From positions 186,001 to 250,000 of the forward strand of contig NZ_JBHTBN010000001.1 in assembly GCF_042664795.1 (NCBI RefSeq): a DNA stretch of 64,000 bases, read 5' to 3'. Of this stretch, positions 8,059-15,670 are shown one piece after another; positions within the stretch are counted from its first letter, which is position 1; each line of letters starts with the position of its first letter. The translations under genes and the position numbers were made by a program. Below the pieces are notes generated by a model. The model made no database searches. It was not told the DNA's origin and was given only the letters and a program-made list of their open reading frames with translations. The stretch comes from Jejudonia soesokkakensis (GTDB taxonomy: Bacteria; Bacteroidota; Bacteroidia; Flavobacteriales; Flavobacteriaceae).

Positions 8059-9465
8059 TTATTTCTTTAAAGAAATTTCTACACGTCTGTTCTCTTGTCT
8101 TCCTGCAGCTGTATTGTTAGTAGCTACTGGACGGCTTTCACCATATCCTTCAGAAGTTAATCTTCCAGCTGGGATACCTTTTGTTGTAAGGTATGTCATT
8201 ACCGATGCAGCTCTTCTCTTAGAAAGATCTAAGTTATATGAGTCACTACCTCTACTATCTGTGTGTCCTTCAACGTGGAAGTTAGCAGATGGGTATTCTT
8301 TCATGATATCTGCGATGCTCTGTAATGCAGAGTATGATTCTTGACGAATAGTCGCTTTATCATAATCGAATAAGATAGTCTTAGAGTACTGGTTTAATTG
8401 TTGCATGATTTCAACAGTAACCTCTGGGCAACCATTGTTTGCAACTGTACCAGGAACATCTGGACACTCATCATCTTTATCTAATACACCGTCACCGTCT
8501 CTATCTTCGTAAGGACAACCATTGTTAGCCTTAGGACCAGCTTCATTAGGACACTCATCTTCAGCATCAGTGATACCATCACCATCTGCATCTGGACATC
8601 CGTTCATAGAAGCTAAACCAGCAACTGTAGGACATGCATCTTGAGGATCTGGGATTCCGTCACCATCAGTATCAGGACATCCGTTAAATTCTGCTAAACC
8701 TGGAGTTTCTGGACATGCATCTTTTCTATCTTCGATTCCGTCACCATCAGTATCAGGACATCCGTTAAATTCAGGTAAACCTGGAGTTTCTGGACATTCG
8801 TCATCTTTATCGTAAATTCCGTCACCGTCAGTATCTTTTCCTCCAAATTTCATAACTACACCACCAGAGTGCTGGAAGTGCTGAATTCCGTAAGAATCTT
8901 CAAATGCATATTTATAAGTTGATTGTAGGCTAAATGCAAAGTTTTCAGTAAACCAGAATTTAATACCAGCGATACCGTTTGCAGTACCAAATCCAATTTC
9001 ATCAACCCAAGTGTAACCACCACCAACACCAATTGTTGGATCAAACCATCCACCAGGACCATTAATCAAATCTCTAAAGCTATATTCAATCTCACCATCT
9101 AAAGCGTAATAAGTAAGATCTTCAGATCTTGCATCACCAAGCTTATCAATTTCGTTTAAAGTACCTGCAGCAGTAAAAACAAATCCACTACCAATGTATC
9201 TGCTTACTGCAACTTTTGATACAGAAGGAAGTATATTCCAGTGATCGTTAATGTTAAAATATTCATCAAAGATTTCTCCTTTAATCCTATCACCGTTTGC
9301 GGATACTGAAGGAAGTCTTCCTTTGTCGTCAATTCCTACAGGGTAAACGTCTACTGCGTTTACACCTATTTCAAAAGCCCAAGGGTTATTCGCGTCTTGA
9401 GCGTTTGCTACGCCTACACCAATTACTAAGAGGGCAGCAACTAAAATACTGTTAAGATGTTTCAT
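8059..9465 (-). CDS. OmpA family porin-like protein with thrombospondin type 3 repeats
   Basis: Outer-membrane protein that links the membrane to peptidoglycan. The 468 residues comprise a signal peptide (ALLVIGVGVANA, cleaved before QDANN), an N-terminal beta-barrel to about residue 208, about five calcium-binding TSP3 repeats of the DTDGDGI..D..CP type (about 210-350), and a C-terminal OmpA domain with FDYDKATI, VEGHTDSRGSDSYN and the closing QENRRVEISLKK. The peptidoglycan-binding Asp and Arg of the OmpA domain are present (GHTDSRG, NRRVE). It is monocistronic: strong promoter at 9499..9529, terminator at 8009..8035. It is probably a major outer-membrane protein. Confidence 0.93.
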   Translation of the reverse strand: MKHLNSILVAALLVIGVGVANAQDANNPWAFEIGVNAVDVYPVGIDDKGRLPSVSANGDRIKGEIFDEYFNINDHWNILPSVSKVAVSRYIGSGFVFTAAGTLNEIDKLGDARSEDLTYYALDGEIEYSFRDLINGPGGWFDPTIGVGGGYTWVDEIGFGTANGIAGIKFWFTENFAFSLQSTYKYAFEDSYGIQHFQHSGGVVMKFGGKDTDGDGIYDKDDECPETPGLPEFNGCPDTDGDGIEDRKDACPETPGLAEFNGCPDTDGDGIPDPQDACPTVAGLASMNGCPDADGDGITDAEDECPNEAGPKANNGCPYEDRDGDGVLDKDDECPDVPGTVANNGCPEVTVEIMQQLNQYSKTILFDYDKATIRQESYSALQSIADIMKEYPSANFHVEGHTDSRGSDSYNLDLSKRRAASVMTYLTTKGIPAGRLTSEGYGESRPVATNNTAAGRQENRRVEISLKK

Positions 9466-9498
9466 ATTTGATTGTTTAATTTTTAAGTGTTAATGAGA

Positions 9499-9529
9499 CA
9501 AAAGTAAGTTCTTAATTGTTATTAACAAA
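9499..9529 (-). promoter_or_regulatory. promoter of the OmpA gene (-33 and -7 boxes)
   Basis: On the minus strand a -33 TTTG (complement of 9526-9529) is followed after 19 bases by TACTTTTG (complement of 9499-9506). Both match the Bacteroidota sigma-ABfr consensus TTTG / TAnnTTTG, and the ATG follows 33 bp later. This is among the best-matched promoters in the window, consistent with an abundant OmpA. Confidence 0.75.
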
Positions 9530-9591
9530 AGCAAATCTATTAAATTTTTCATAAATAACAATGGGAGCAGCAGCATTTATGGTCGCTACAA

Positions 9592-10785
9592 CTACAATAC
9601 GTTTAATTGTCTTCCTACTTTTATAAAGGCTTCTATTGCTTTATCGAGATGTTCTTTAGTGTGCGCTGCTGATAATTGTACACGGATTCTAGCTTTTCCT
9701 TTTGGGACGACAGGGAAAAAGAACCCTATGACATAAATTCCTTCTTCCAGCAGCATGTCTGCCATAGTTTGTGAAAGCTTTGCGTCATACAACATAACAG
9801 GAACTATGGCAGAGTCTCCATCAATTATATCAAAACCTGCTTCTTTCATTCCTTTTTTAAAATAGGCGGTGTTCTTTTCTAGCGTATCTCTTAGTGTCGT
9901 ATCCGAACTCAGCATTTCAAATACCTTAATAGAGGCACCTACAATAGCAGGCGCTAAAGAATTTGAAAATAAATACGGGCGAGAACGTTGGCGAAGCATT
10001 TCAATAATTTCTTTTTTACCCGTAGTATAACCTCCCATAGCACCCCCTAGCGCCTTACCAAGGGTTCCCGTAATGATATCAATTCGACCCATTACATTTT
10101 TTTCCTCCAAAGTCCCACGTCCAGTTTCTCCAATAAATCCAGTAGCATGGCATTCGTCTATCATTACTAAAGAGTCGTAGGTCTCTGCCAGATCGCAAAT
10201 TTTATCAAGCGGAGCAACGAGACCATCCATAGAGAAGACACCATCGGTCACAATAATTTTAAACCTTGCACCTTTTTCATTAGCTGCGATCAGTTGCTTT
10301 TCGAGATCCTCCATATTACTGTTTTCATATCGGTATCTAGCAGCCTTACATAAACGAACGCCATCAATAATAGAAGCATGATTTAAAGAATCTGAAATTA
10401 TCGCATCTTCTGGTCCAAGTAAAGGTTCAAATACACCACCATTCGCATCAAAGGCTGCAGCGTATAAAATAGTGTCTTCCGTTTGGTAATAGTCGGCAAT
10501 TTTCTTTTCCAATGTTTTATGGATATCTTGAGTGCCACAAATAAAACGCACCGAAGACATTCCGAAACCATGCGTATCCATAACATCTTTTGCTGCTTGG
10601 ATCACCTCCTTATTTGACGATAATCCCAAGTAATTATTTGCGCAAAAATTTATGACTTCTTCGCCAGTCGAAATTTTTATCACCGCATCCTGTGGTGAGG
10701 TTATAATTCGCTCCTTTTTAAAAAGTCCGTTATCTTTTATTTCCTGTAGTTCCTGTTCAAGGTGTTGTTTTATCTTTCCGTACAT
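9592..10785 (-). CDS. kbl: glycine C-acetyltransferase (2-amino-3-ketobutyrate CoA ligase)
   Basis: PLP enzyme of the alpha-oxoamine synthase family that splits 2-amino-3-ketobutyrate with CoA into glycine and acetyl-CoA, the second step of threonine breakdown. The 397 residues include CANNYLGLSSN, FICGTQDIHKTLE, the cofactor Asp in VMIDECHATGFIG, and the Schiff-base Lys244 in TGTLGKALGGAMGGY. Length and motifs fit Kbl rather than BioF or HemA-type ALAS. The partner threonine dehydrogenase is not in the window. It lies 24 bp after the AddA-like helicase gene, so it may be read through from it. Confidence 0.9.
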   Translation of the reverse strand: MYGKIKQHLEQELQEIKDNGLFKKERIITSPQDAVIKISTGEEVINFCANNYLGLSSNKEVIQAAKDVMDTHGFGMSSVRFICGTQDIHKTLEKKIADYYQTEDTILYAAAFDANGGVFEPLLGPEDAIISDSLNHASIIDGVRLCKAARYRYENSNMEDLEKQLIAANEKGARFKIIVTDGVFSMDGLVAPLDKICDLAETYDSLVMIDECHATGFIGETGRGTLEEKNVMGRIDIITGTLGKALGGAMGGYTTGKKEIIEMLRQRSRPYLFSNSLAPAIVGASIKVFEMLSSDTTLRDTLEKNTAYFKKGMKEAGFDIIDGDSAIVPVMLYDAKLSQTMADMLLEEGIYVIGFFFPVVPKGKARIRVQLSAAHTKEHLDKAIEAFIKVGRQLNVL

Positions 10786-10809
10786 ATAATACTATTTAAT
10801 ATGACAAAT

Positions 10810-13800
10810 TTATACTTTATTTATTACTAACTCGCGGGAATGGGCATAGACTATTACTTTTTTAGCCACTTTAAATCCCATCGCTTCCAAAGCTATTGCA
10901 TACCTATTAATTTGATCTGCATGTCGTATGTTGAGATCTCCGGTTTTATAATCAAGAATGGTCACTGTATTGTCATCATGAATATTTAATCTGTCTGGTC
11001 GTAACAACATTCCGTCTTCAGTAATAATATCTCGCTCATTGATTATTTTTTCTGAAGTTTCAAACAATGCGCGCAGTTCTGGGTGAGAAATAATTGCATG
11101 GATCGTCTCTTCCAGTTTTTCAAAACTAACTTGAGAAACTATACTTCTTTCTTTTAATGCCGAAAGTACAGTCGTAGCATCTTCTTTTGTGTAAATCATT
11201 GCCATAGTATCATGCAATAAATTTCCCTGTTCAATTGCTATTGAAGCTTCAGTATCCCATAGCGATGCTTCAGCAGTTACTATGGAGATAGTATGTTCTT
11301 CCAAGGCCGAAGATAACATTGTTGGAGTGTTTTTTTCTAGTATTTCGGAAGCGGTAACAGACTGCTTTTCGTGTTGCTTTCCGAAGGAATAAACGAGAGA
11401 ATCTTCAGAATAATGACTCACCGACTGAAGATACGAAACAAACAAATCGGTAAAATTTTTAGGTGATTCTGCCGAAACTTTTGAAGGTTTTTCAGCAATA
11501 ATATACAACTGTTCAACAGGACGCGTTAAGGTCACATACAGCAAATTAAATGCGTCAAGTTCTAATGTGTTTTGGCGCGCAGTAAACATAGCCTCGCCTA
11601 CAGGACCATATTCGGCTACCTCTTTGTTATAATGGATGCGGGCTTCCTCAAATGCAAATGTACTTTCATCAAGAGGAAACCAGGTTCGGGCTTCAATTTC
11701 TTTATAGATATTTACATTGGCATAAGGAAAAATCACCACTGGGAATTCCAGACCCTTGGCTTTATGAATGGTCATCAATTGCACAGCATTTAACTGTTCG
11801 CTGGCTGCAATAGAAGCAGAATCTTTCTTGGCTTCCCAATGCTCTAAAAATAAAAGTTTATTTGTTTGTGGCTGCAGTTCAAAATCATACACAAAATCTA
11901 AGAAACCAAACAGAAAGGCATCTGGATTCTCGTTTAACTTACACTGCCGAATGACGTATTCACAAGCTTCATATATAGAAACAGCTGTTATTTCTTTAAA
12001 ATCGAGGAGAATATTATAACCTGTAAGAAATTCTGAAAAATCTGATGCTTTTAAACCTGCATCTAAAAAGGGATGCTTTTCAACTGAAAACGTTCCGAAG
12101 TCGTATAAAAAATCAAGTACTTTAATTTTAATTTCATCATTTTCGGGGAAACAACTTAAAGTAATCATATTCATTAAAAAGCATACGGTGGCAGAAGATT
12201 GCAGTAACAAGGTTTCTTGTGAAATGACTGGGATGTTATTTTCTAATAAATACTGCCCTAAAACAACGCCGTCTTTTTTGCTACGTGTAAGAATGCAGAT
12301 GTCACGATACTCAAATTTGTTTGCCCTGGCTTCCAAAACACATTGGTGTACTTTCTGGGTATATAAGTCGTCTTTATTTGCCCTGTTTTCGGTTTCCACA
12401 AACTCAATCTGAACATAGCCTGTTTCTTTTTTATTGAGGTGTTGGTTATTGCCCACCTGATATAATTCCTGATGTTCTGCGTTTCCAAAATAGGTGGCAA
12501 TATGGCTAAAGAAGGTGTTGTTAAATTGAACAATTTCAGAAAAACTCCGATAGTTGGTGGGCAGGTTTTCTATACTGGGAATGGTTGCTGTAAACGGACC
12601 ATTTTCATGATACAAATCAATAAATTGTTCAGGCAAACCGCCACGCCAGCGATAAATAGATTGCTTGGCATCACCTACCAAAAGGAGTGATCCCGTCTCG
12701 CCCTCCTGAGTTTGTTGTGAAAGCGCGTTGTCTATCAACGGAATTAAATTTTCCCATTGCATCTGTGAGGTATCTTGAAACTCGTCAATAAAAAAATGGC
12801 GATAGCGTTCCCCCAATCGTTCATAGATAAAAGGAGCTGGCTGATTTTTAATTTCTTTATTAATAAGGGCATTAAACTCGGCAATAGGAAGTACATTCTT
12901 TTCTTCTTTAATAACTTCTACTTCTTTTTGAACCATATTTAAGACCGAAAGCGGCACGAGATTTCGCAGTGCGTTTGTAAATAGTTTTTTTTGAAGTAAA
13001 GCTTCTTTTGTTTCCTTAACTTTCAGAATAAAATTAGGAGTTAGTGTGTCGATTATGGATGCAATCTCTGGTGTACTTTTCTGTACTTTTCCAGAATAGA
13101 GTGGTTTTTCATGAATAGAGGTAATCCATTTTGTTTTAAAGTTGATATCAGTTCTACCTTCCTTCAGTTTTATAAAATGGTCAAAAAAGTAGCCACTACT
13201 AAAATGTAATCGTTCTAACCCCTCAAATTCTATTGTAGATAAAACATCTTTTGCTTTTTCTGAAATTTCAGCATCCAATGCCTTTATTTTTTTCCGAAGG
13301 GCATTTGAAAAGGCTTTAAAGTCGGCTAATGATTTACCTTTTAATTTTTCGACATGAGGTGCTTCATTTTCATTAAACAGTATTTCTGAGGCTTTTACAA
13401 TATCGCGGGCGATATCCCAGGAGCGTTCGTCGTCTGTTTTCTCCAATACAAAATCCAGAAGGACTTTAGTAATTTCAGGACTTTCACCGGCTTTGCTCAG
13501 TAATGAATCGACAGCTTCTGTTAGCAATTGTTGTGTGTCTAGTGTAACCTCAAAGTTAGTTGGCAGCTTTAGGTCCCTTGCGAAGGTACGGATGAGCTGG
13601 TGGTTAAATCGGTCAATGGTATCCACACTAAAACTTGCATAATGATGCAGTAAGTGTTTTAGGACGCGAATGGATTTCTCGTGAATCTGTGGAATATCCT
13701 GGTTGGTTTCTTCGGCAAGAGCCATTAGCATTTGTGAAGGCTCATGTAATGATTTTGTTTCTGAAAATGAAACGAGATTAGAAATGATACGTTGTTTCAT

Positions 13801-13965
13801 TTCGGCTACAGCTTTATTAGTAAAGGTAATAGCAAGTAAGTTTTTATAGGCTCCTTCTGAAGCTGGAGTTAGTATCAGTTTTAAGTATTCTTTGACCAGT
13901 GTATAGGTCTTACCACTTCCCGCAGAGGCGTTATAAATAGTAAAAGGAACTTGAGTGTTAAGCAA
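10810..13965 (-). CDS. UvrD-family helicase/exonuclease (AddA-like)
   Basis: Superfamily 1 helicase with a C-terminal RecB nuclease, the motor of an AddAB-like end-processing complex. In 1051 residues I see the Walker A motif NASAGSGKT with Lys19, AITFTNKAVAEMK (motif Ia), the Walker B/motif II FIDEFQDTSQMQW, GDAKQSIYRWRGG (motif III), NLLYVTLTR near the motif VI region, TIHKAKGLEFPVV (motif V), and a C-terminal nuclease with RPDRLN and Asp1005-Tyr-Lys1007 in ILDYKTG. It is followed by kbl after 24 bp. Partner: the 909-residue nuclease at 5266..7995. Confidence 0.88.
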   Translation of the reverse strand: MLNTQVPFTIYNASAGSGKTYTLVKEYLKLILTPASEGAYKNLLAITFTNKAVAEMKQRIISNLVSFSETKSLHEPSQMLMALAEETNQDIPQIHEKSIRVLKHLLHHYASFSVDTIDRFNHQLIRTFARDLKLPTNFEVTLDTQQLLTEAVDSLLSKAGESPEITKVLLDFVLEKTDDERSWDIARDIVKASEILFNENEAPHVEKLKGKSLADFKAFSNALRKKIKALDAEISEKAKDVLSTIEFEGLERLHFSSGYFFDHFIKLKEGRTDINFKTKWITSIHEKPLYSGKVQKSTPEIASIIDTLTPNFILKVKETKEALLQKKLFTNALRNLVPLSVLNMVQKEVEVIKEEKNVLPIAEFNALINKEIKNQPAPFIYERLGERYRHFFIDEFQDTSQMQWENLIPLIDNALSQQTQEGETGSLLLVGDAKQSIYRWRGGLPEQFIDLYHENGPFTATIPSIENLPTNYRSFSEIVQFNNTFFSHIATYFGNAEHQELYQVGNNQHLNKKETGYVQIEFVETENRANKDDLYTQKVHQCVLEARANKFEYRDICILTRSKKDGVVLGQYLLENNIPVISQETLLLQSSATVCFLMNMITLSCFPENDEIKIKVLDFLYDFGTFSVEKHPFLDAGLKASDFSEFLTGYNILLDFKEITAVSIYEACEYVIRQCKLNENPDAFLFGFLDFVYDFELQPQTNKLLFLEHWEAKKDSASIAASEQLNAVQLMTIHKAKGLEFPVVIFPYANVNIYKEIEARTWFPLDESTFAFEEARIHYNKEVAEYGPVGEAMFTARQNTLELDAFNLLYVTLTRPVEQLYIIAEKPSKVSAESPKNFTDLFVSYLQSVSHYSEDSLVYSFGKQHEKQSVTASEILEKNTPTMLSSALEEHTISIVTAEASLWDTEASIAIEQGNLLHDTMAMIYTKEDATTVLSALKERSIVSQVSFEKLEETIHAIISHPELRALFETSEKIINERDIITEDGMLLRPDRLNIHDDNTVTILDYKTGDLNIRHADQINRYAIALEAMGFKVAKKVIVYAHSRELVINKV

Positions 13966-14083
13966 AACAATTGTTTTTACTAAAATAATTAAAAATCAAC
14001 GGTCTTAGTAGGAATATCAAAATTATCTATACAACTATCAAAATCTTATAAATTCTATAACACATTTTGGGAATGTTAATGAT

Positions 14084-14091
14084 TATTTTTG
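14084..14091 (+). promoter_or_regulatory. -7 promoter box for superoxide dismutase
   Basis: TATTTTTG matches TAnnTTTG, 41 bp before the sod ATG. An upstream TTTG exists but only 14 bases away, too close for a typical -33 element. Confidence 0.5.
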
Positions 14092-14132
14092 AGCTACTTA
14101 AAACTGAATAAATAACTTAAAAAATAAAAATT

Positions 14133-14738
14133 ATGTCATTTAAACTGCCACAATTACCGTATGATTATGATGCATTAGCACCACATATAGATGAGAAAAC
14201 CATGAAGATTCATCATGGGAAACACCATCAAGGATATACAGACAAGCTTAACAATGCAATTGAAGGAACTGACCTGGAAGGTAAAACCATTGAAAATATT
14301 CTGATTAATCTGGATATGGAAAATAAAGCGGTTAGAAACAACGGAGGTGGGTTTTACAACCATAGTTTATTTTGGGAAATTATGTCGCCAAATGGAGGAG
14401 GAGAGCCTAGTGGAGATTTAGCCAAAGCGATCAATAGCTCATTTAACTCATTTGCAGATTTTAAAGAAAAGTTTTCTGAAACCGCAAAGGGTCAATTTGG
14501 TTCTGGATGGGCATTTTTATGCGTCAAAGAAGATGGCTCTTTAGATATTTGTGGATGTCCTAATCAAGACAATCCTTTAATGCCTGGTGTAGGTTGTGGA
14601 GGAACTCCTATTTTAGGACTTGATGTTTGGGAGCACGCATATTATCTTAATTATCAAAACAAGCGTCCAGATTATGTTGAAGCATTTTTTAATGTAATTA
14701 ACTGGGAAGAAGTAGGGGCTCGCTATTCAAAAAAATAA
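14133..14738 (+). CDS. sodA: superoxide dismutase, Mn (or Mn/Fe) type
   Basis: Cytoplasmic enzyme converting superoxide to oxygen and hydrogen peroxide. The 201 residues show metal ligands His27 (IHHGKHHQ), His77 (NHSLFW), Asp164 and His168 (DVWEHAYY). The active-site Gln sits in the C-terminal half as NQDNPLM, with GGG at the Gly77-equivalent before the NHSLFW ligand; these are Mn-type signatures (Fe-type enzymes have the Gln in the N-terminal half and NAGTP later), so Mn or cambialistic use is likely. Three Cys surround NQDNPLM (ICGC, VGCGG), common in Bacteroidota enzymes. No signal peptide. Monocistronic with its own promoter box and terminator. Confidence 0.93.
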   Translation: MSFKLPQLPYDYDALAPHIDEKTMKIHHGKHHQGYTDKLNNAIEGTDLEGKTIENILINLDMENKAVRNNGGGFYNHSLFWEIMSPNGGGEPSGDLAKAINSSFNSFADFKEKFSETAKGQFGSGWAFLCVKEDGSLDICGCPNQDNPLMPGVGCGGTPILGLDVWEHAYYLNYQNKRPDYVEAFFNVINWEEVGARYSKK

Positions 14739-14754
14739 GTAGCAAACTACATAT

Positions 14755-14798
14755 AAAATAAAAAAGATTTTACTGCACAGTAAGGTCTTTTTTATTTT
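14755..14798 (+). terminator. terminator of superoxide dismutase
   Basis: A 21-bp near-perfect stem (two G-U pairs) around a CA centre, from AAAATAAAAAAGA to its complement TCTTTTTTATTTT. It lies 16 bp after the sod stop and has T-runs on both strands. Confidence 0.85.
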
Positions 14799-14937
14799 GT
14801 GATTATACGATAGTTTTAAAGTGTCTGAAGAAAAATAAAAGAATTTGAAAACGGCTTTCCTATTAGCTTTGTTGGTATCAATTAAAAAGAACGCATTCGT
14901 TACGCTACAAATTCGCCACGCCTAGATGTAATTCATA

Positions 14938-15191
14938 AAAAGGTTAACAAGTACAATGAATGAATAATCGTCTTGTTGCTGTTGCCACTTCGTATCGTAT
15001 AAAAAGGCAAAAAGCACTTCATGAGATAAAACTGTTCGCTACGCTCACCACCCCAGACTTTGATGTAAAAGGTTAACAAGTGCAATGAATAAATAATCGT
15101 CTAGTTACGATTGCCACTTCGTATCGTTTAAAAAGGCAAAAAGCACTTAATGAGATAAAACGGTTCGCTACGCTCACCACCCCAGACTTTG
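14938..15191. repeat. two tandem copies of a 129-bp repeat, with a decayed third
   Basis: Copy 1 starts at 14938 and copy 2 at 15067 (period 129). They share AAAAGGTTAACAAGT, TTGCCACTTCGTATCGT, AAAAAGGCAAAAAGCACTT and TTCGCTACGCTCACCACC, differing at about ten positions. Each copy can fold: AAGTGCAAT near its start pairs with ATTGCCACTT, and copy 2 has an inner AATCGT / ACGATT hairpin. A degraded partial copy (CATTCGTTACGCTACAAATTCGCCACGCC) precedes copy 1. No coding capacity is evident. Confidence 0.85.
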
Positions 15192-15197
15192 GCGCAT

Positions 15198-15285
15198 AAA
15201 AAAAGGCAGGTTAGCACCTACCTTTTTTTGCCCCAAATCTTACCATGAACTTAACCTACTTATGCTATGGTATATATCAAATATA
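15198..15285 (-). ncRNA. candidate small RNA, copy 1 (promoter box to terminator)
   Basis: On the minus strand there is TTTG, 21 bases, then the -7 box TATATTTG (complement of 15278-15285). A conserved segment follows, containing ACCATAGCATAAGTAGG, TTAAGTTCATGGT and AAGATTTGGGGC, then a terminator hairpin AAAAAAAGGTAGGT with its partner and a T-run (15198-15229). The predicted transcript is about 75 nt, from near 15271. ACCAT and ATGGT can pair. The conserved segment recurs almost base for base at 15502..15565 with a different terminator stem. A short peptide starting MVRFGAKK is an alternative reading. Confidence 0.5.
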
Positions 15286-15476
15286 GAAGATAAATTAATT
15301 GCTACACAAACTTTTAGACTAACGACCTGTTTATTCGTTAAAAAGTTCCTTTTGGATAGTTTTAGTCTATTTAATTAGTAGAGATTTGGACCAAAACACT
15401 ATATTTTTGAATAAAACTAAATGAAATGAGTCTTACAATTCTTTAATTCTCAGCATCTTTTCGATTTAAAACAAAT

Positions 15477-15564
15477 AAAAAAGGTAAACAAGTCGTTTAC
15501 CTTTTTTGCCCCAAATCTTACCATGAACTTAACCTACTTATGCTTATGGTATGTATCAAATATA
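15477..15564 (-). ncRNA. candidate small RNA, copy 2 (promoter box to terminator)
   Basis: Second copy of the unit at 15198..15285, same strand: -7 box TATATTTG (complement of 15557-15564), the same ATGGTAAGATTTGGGGC segment, then a terminator stem AAAAAAGGTAAAC / GTTTACCTTTTTT (15477-15507) unrelated in its arms to that of copy 1. The -33 region is poor here. Since the PurF-like gene ends 106 bp upstream on the same strand, this could also be its 3' UTR and terminator, or an RNA processed from it. Confidence 0.5.
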
Positions 15565-15670
15565 GGATATAATTCAGTATGAAATTCCGATTTTTCCTAC
15601 TTTTGGATAAAGTGGTTTTTATCTTCGATTAAAGACATCTTTTCCTTAAAATAATTGGAAATTTAACATT

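Larger units (their letters stand above)
14739..15670. other. 932-bp intergenic region: repeats and duplicated RNA-like units, no clear protein gene
   Basis: In order it holds the sod terminator; a decayed partial copy of a repeat (about 14890-14936); two full tandem copies (14938..15191); a short unit ending in a hairpin (15198..15285); about 190 bp of AT-rich sequence in which I see nothing (15286..15476); a second copy of the same short unit (15477..15564); and about 105 bp before the stop codon of the PurF-like gene. No open frame here has convincing length or start context. Confidence 0.7.

Noticed and set aside
8550..8830. Regularly spaced repeats that could suggest a CRISPR array
   Set aside because: They are in-frame codons of thrombospondin type 3 repeats in the OmpA protein (DTDGDG and NGCP units), with spacing set by the protein repeat and no variable spacers.
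15210..15260. Micro-ORFs MVRFGAKK at both RNA-like units as protein genes
   Set aside because: The frames share only eight codons and then run into the terminator stem; no good ribosome site and different lengths. Kept only as an alternative to the RNA reading.
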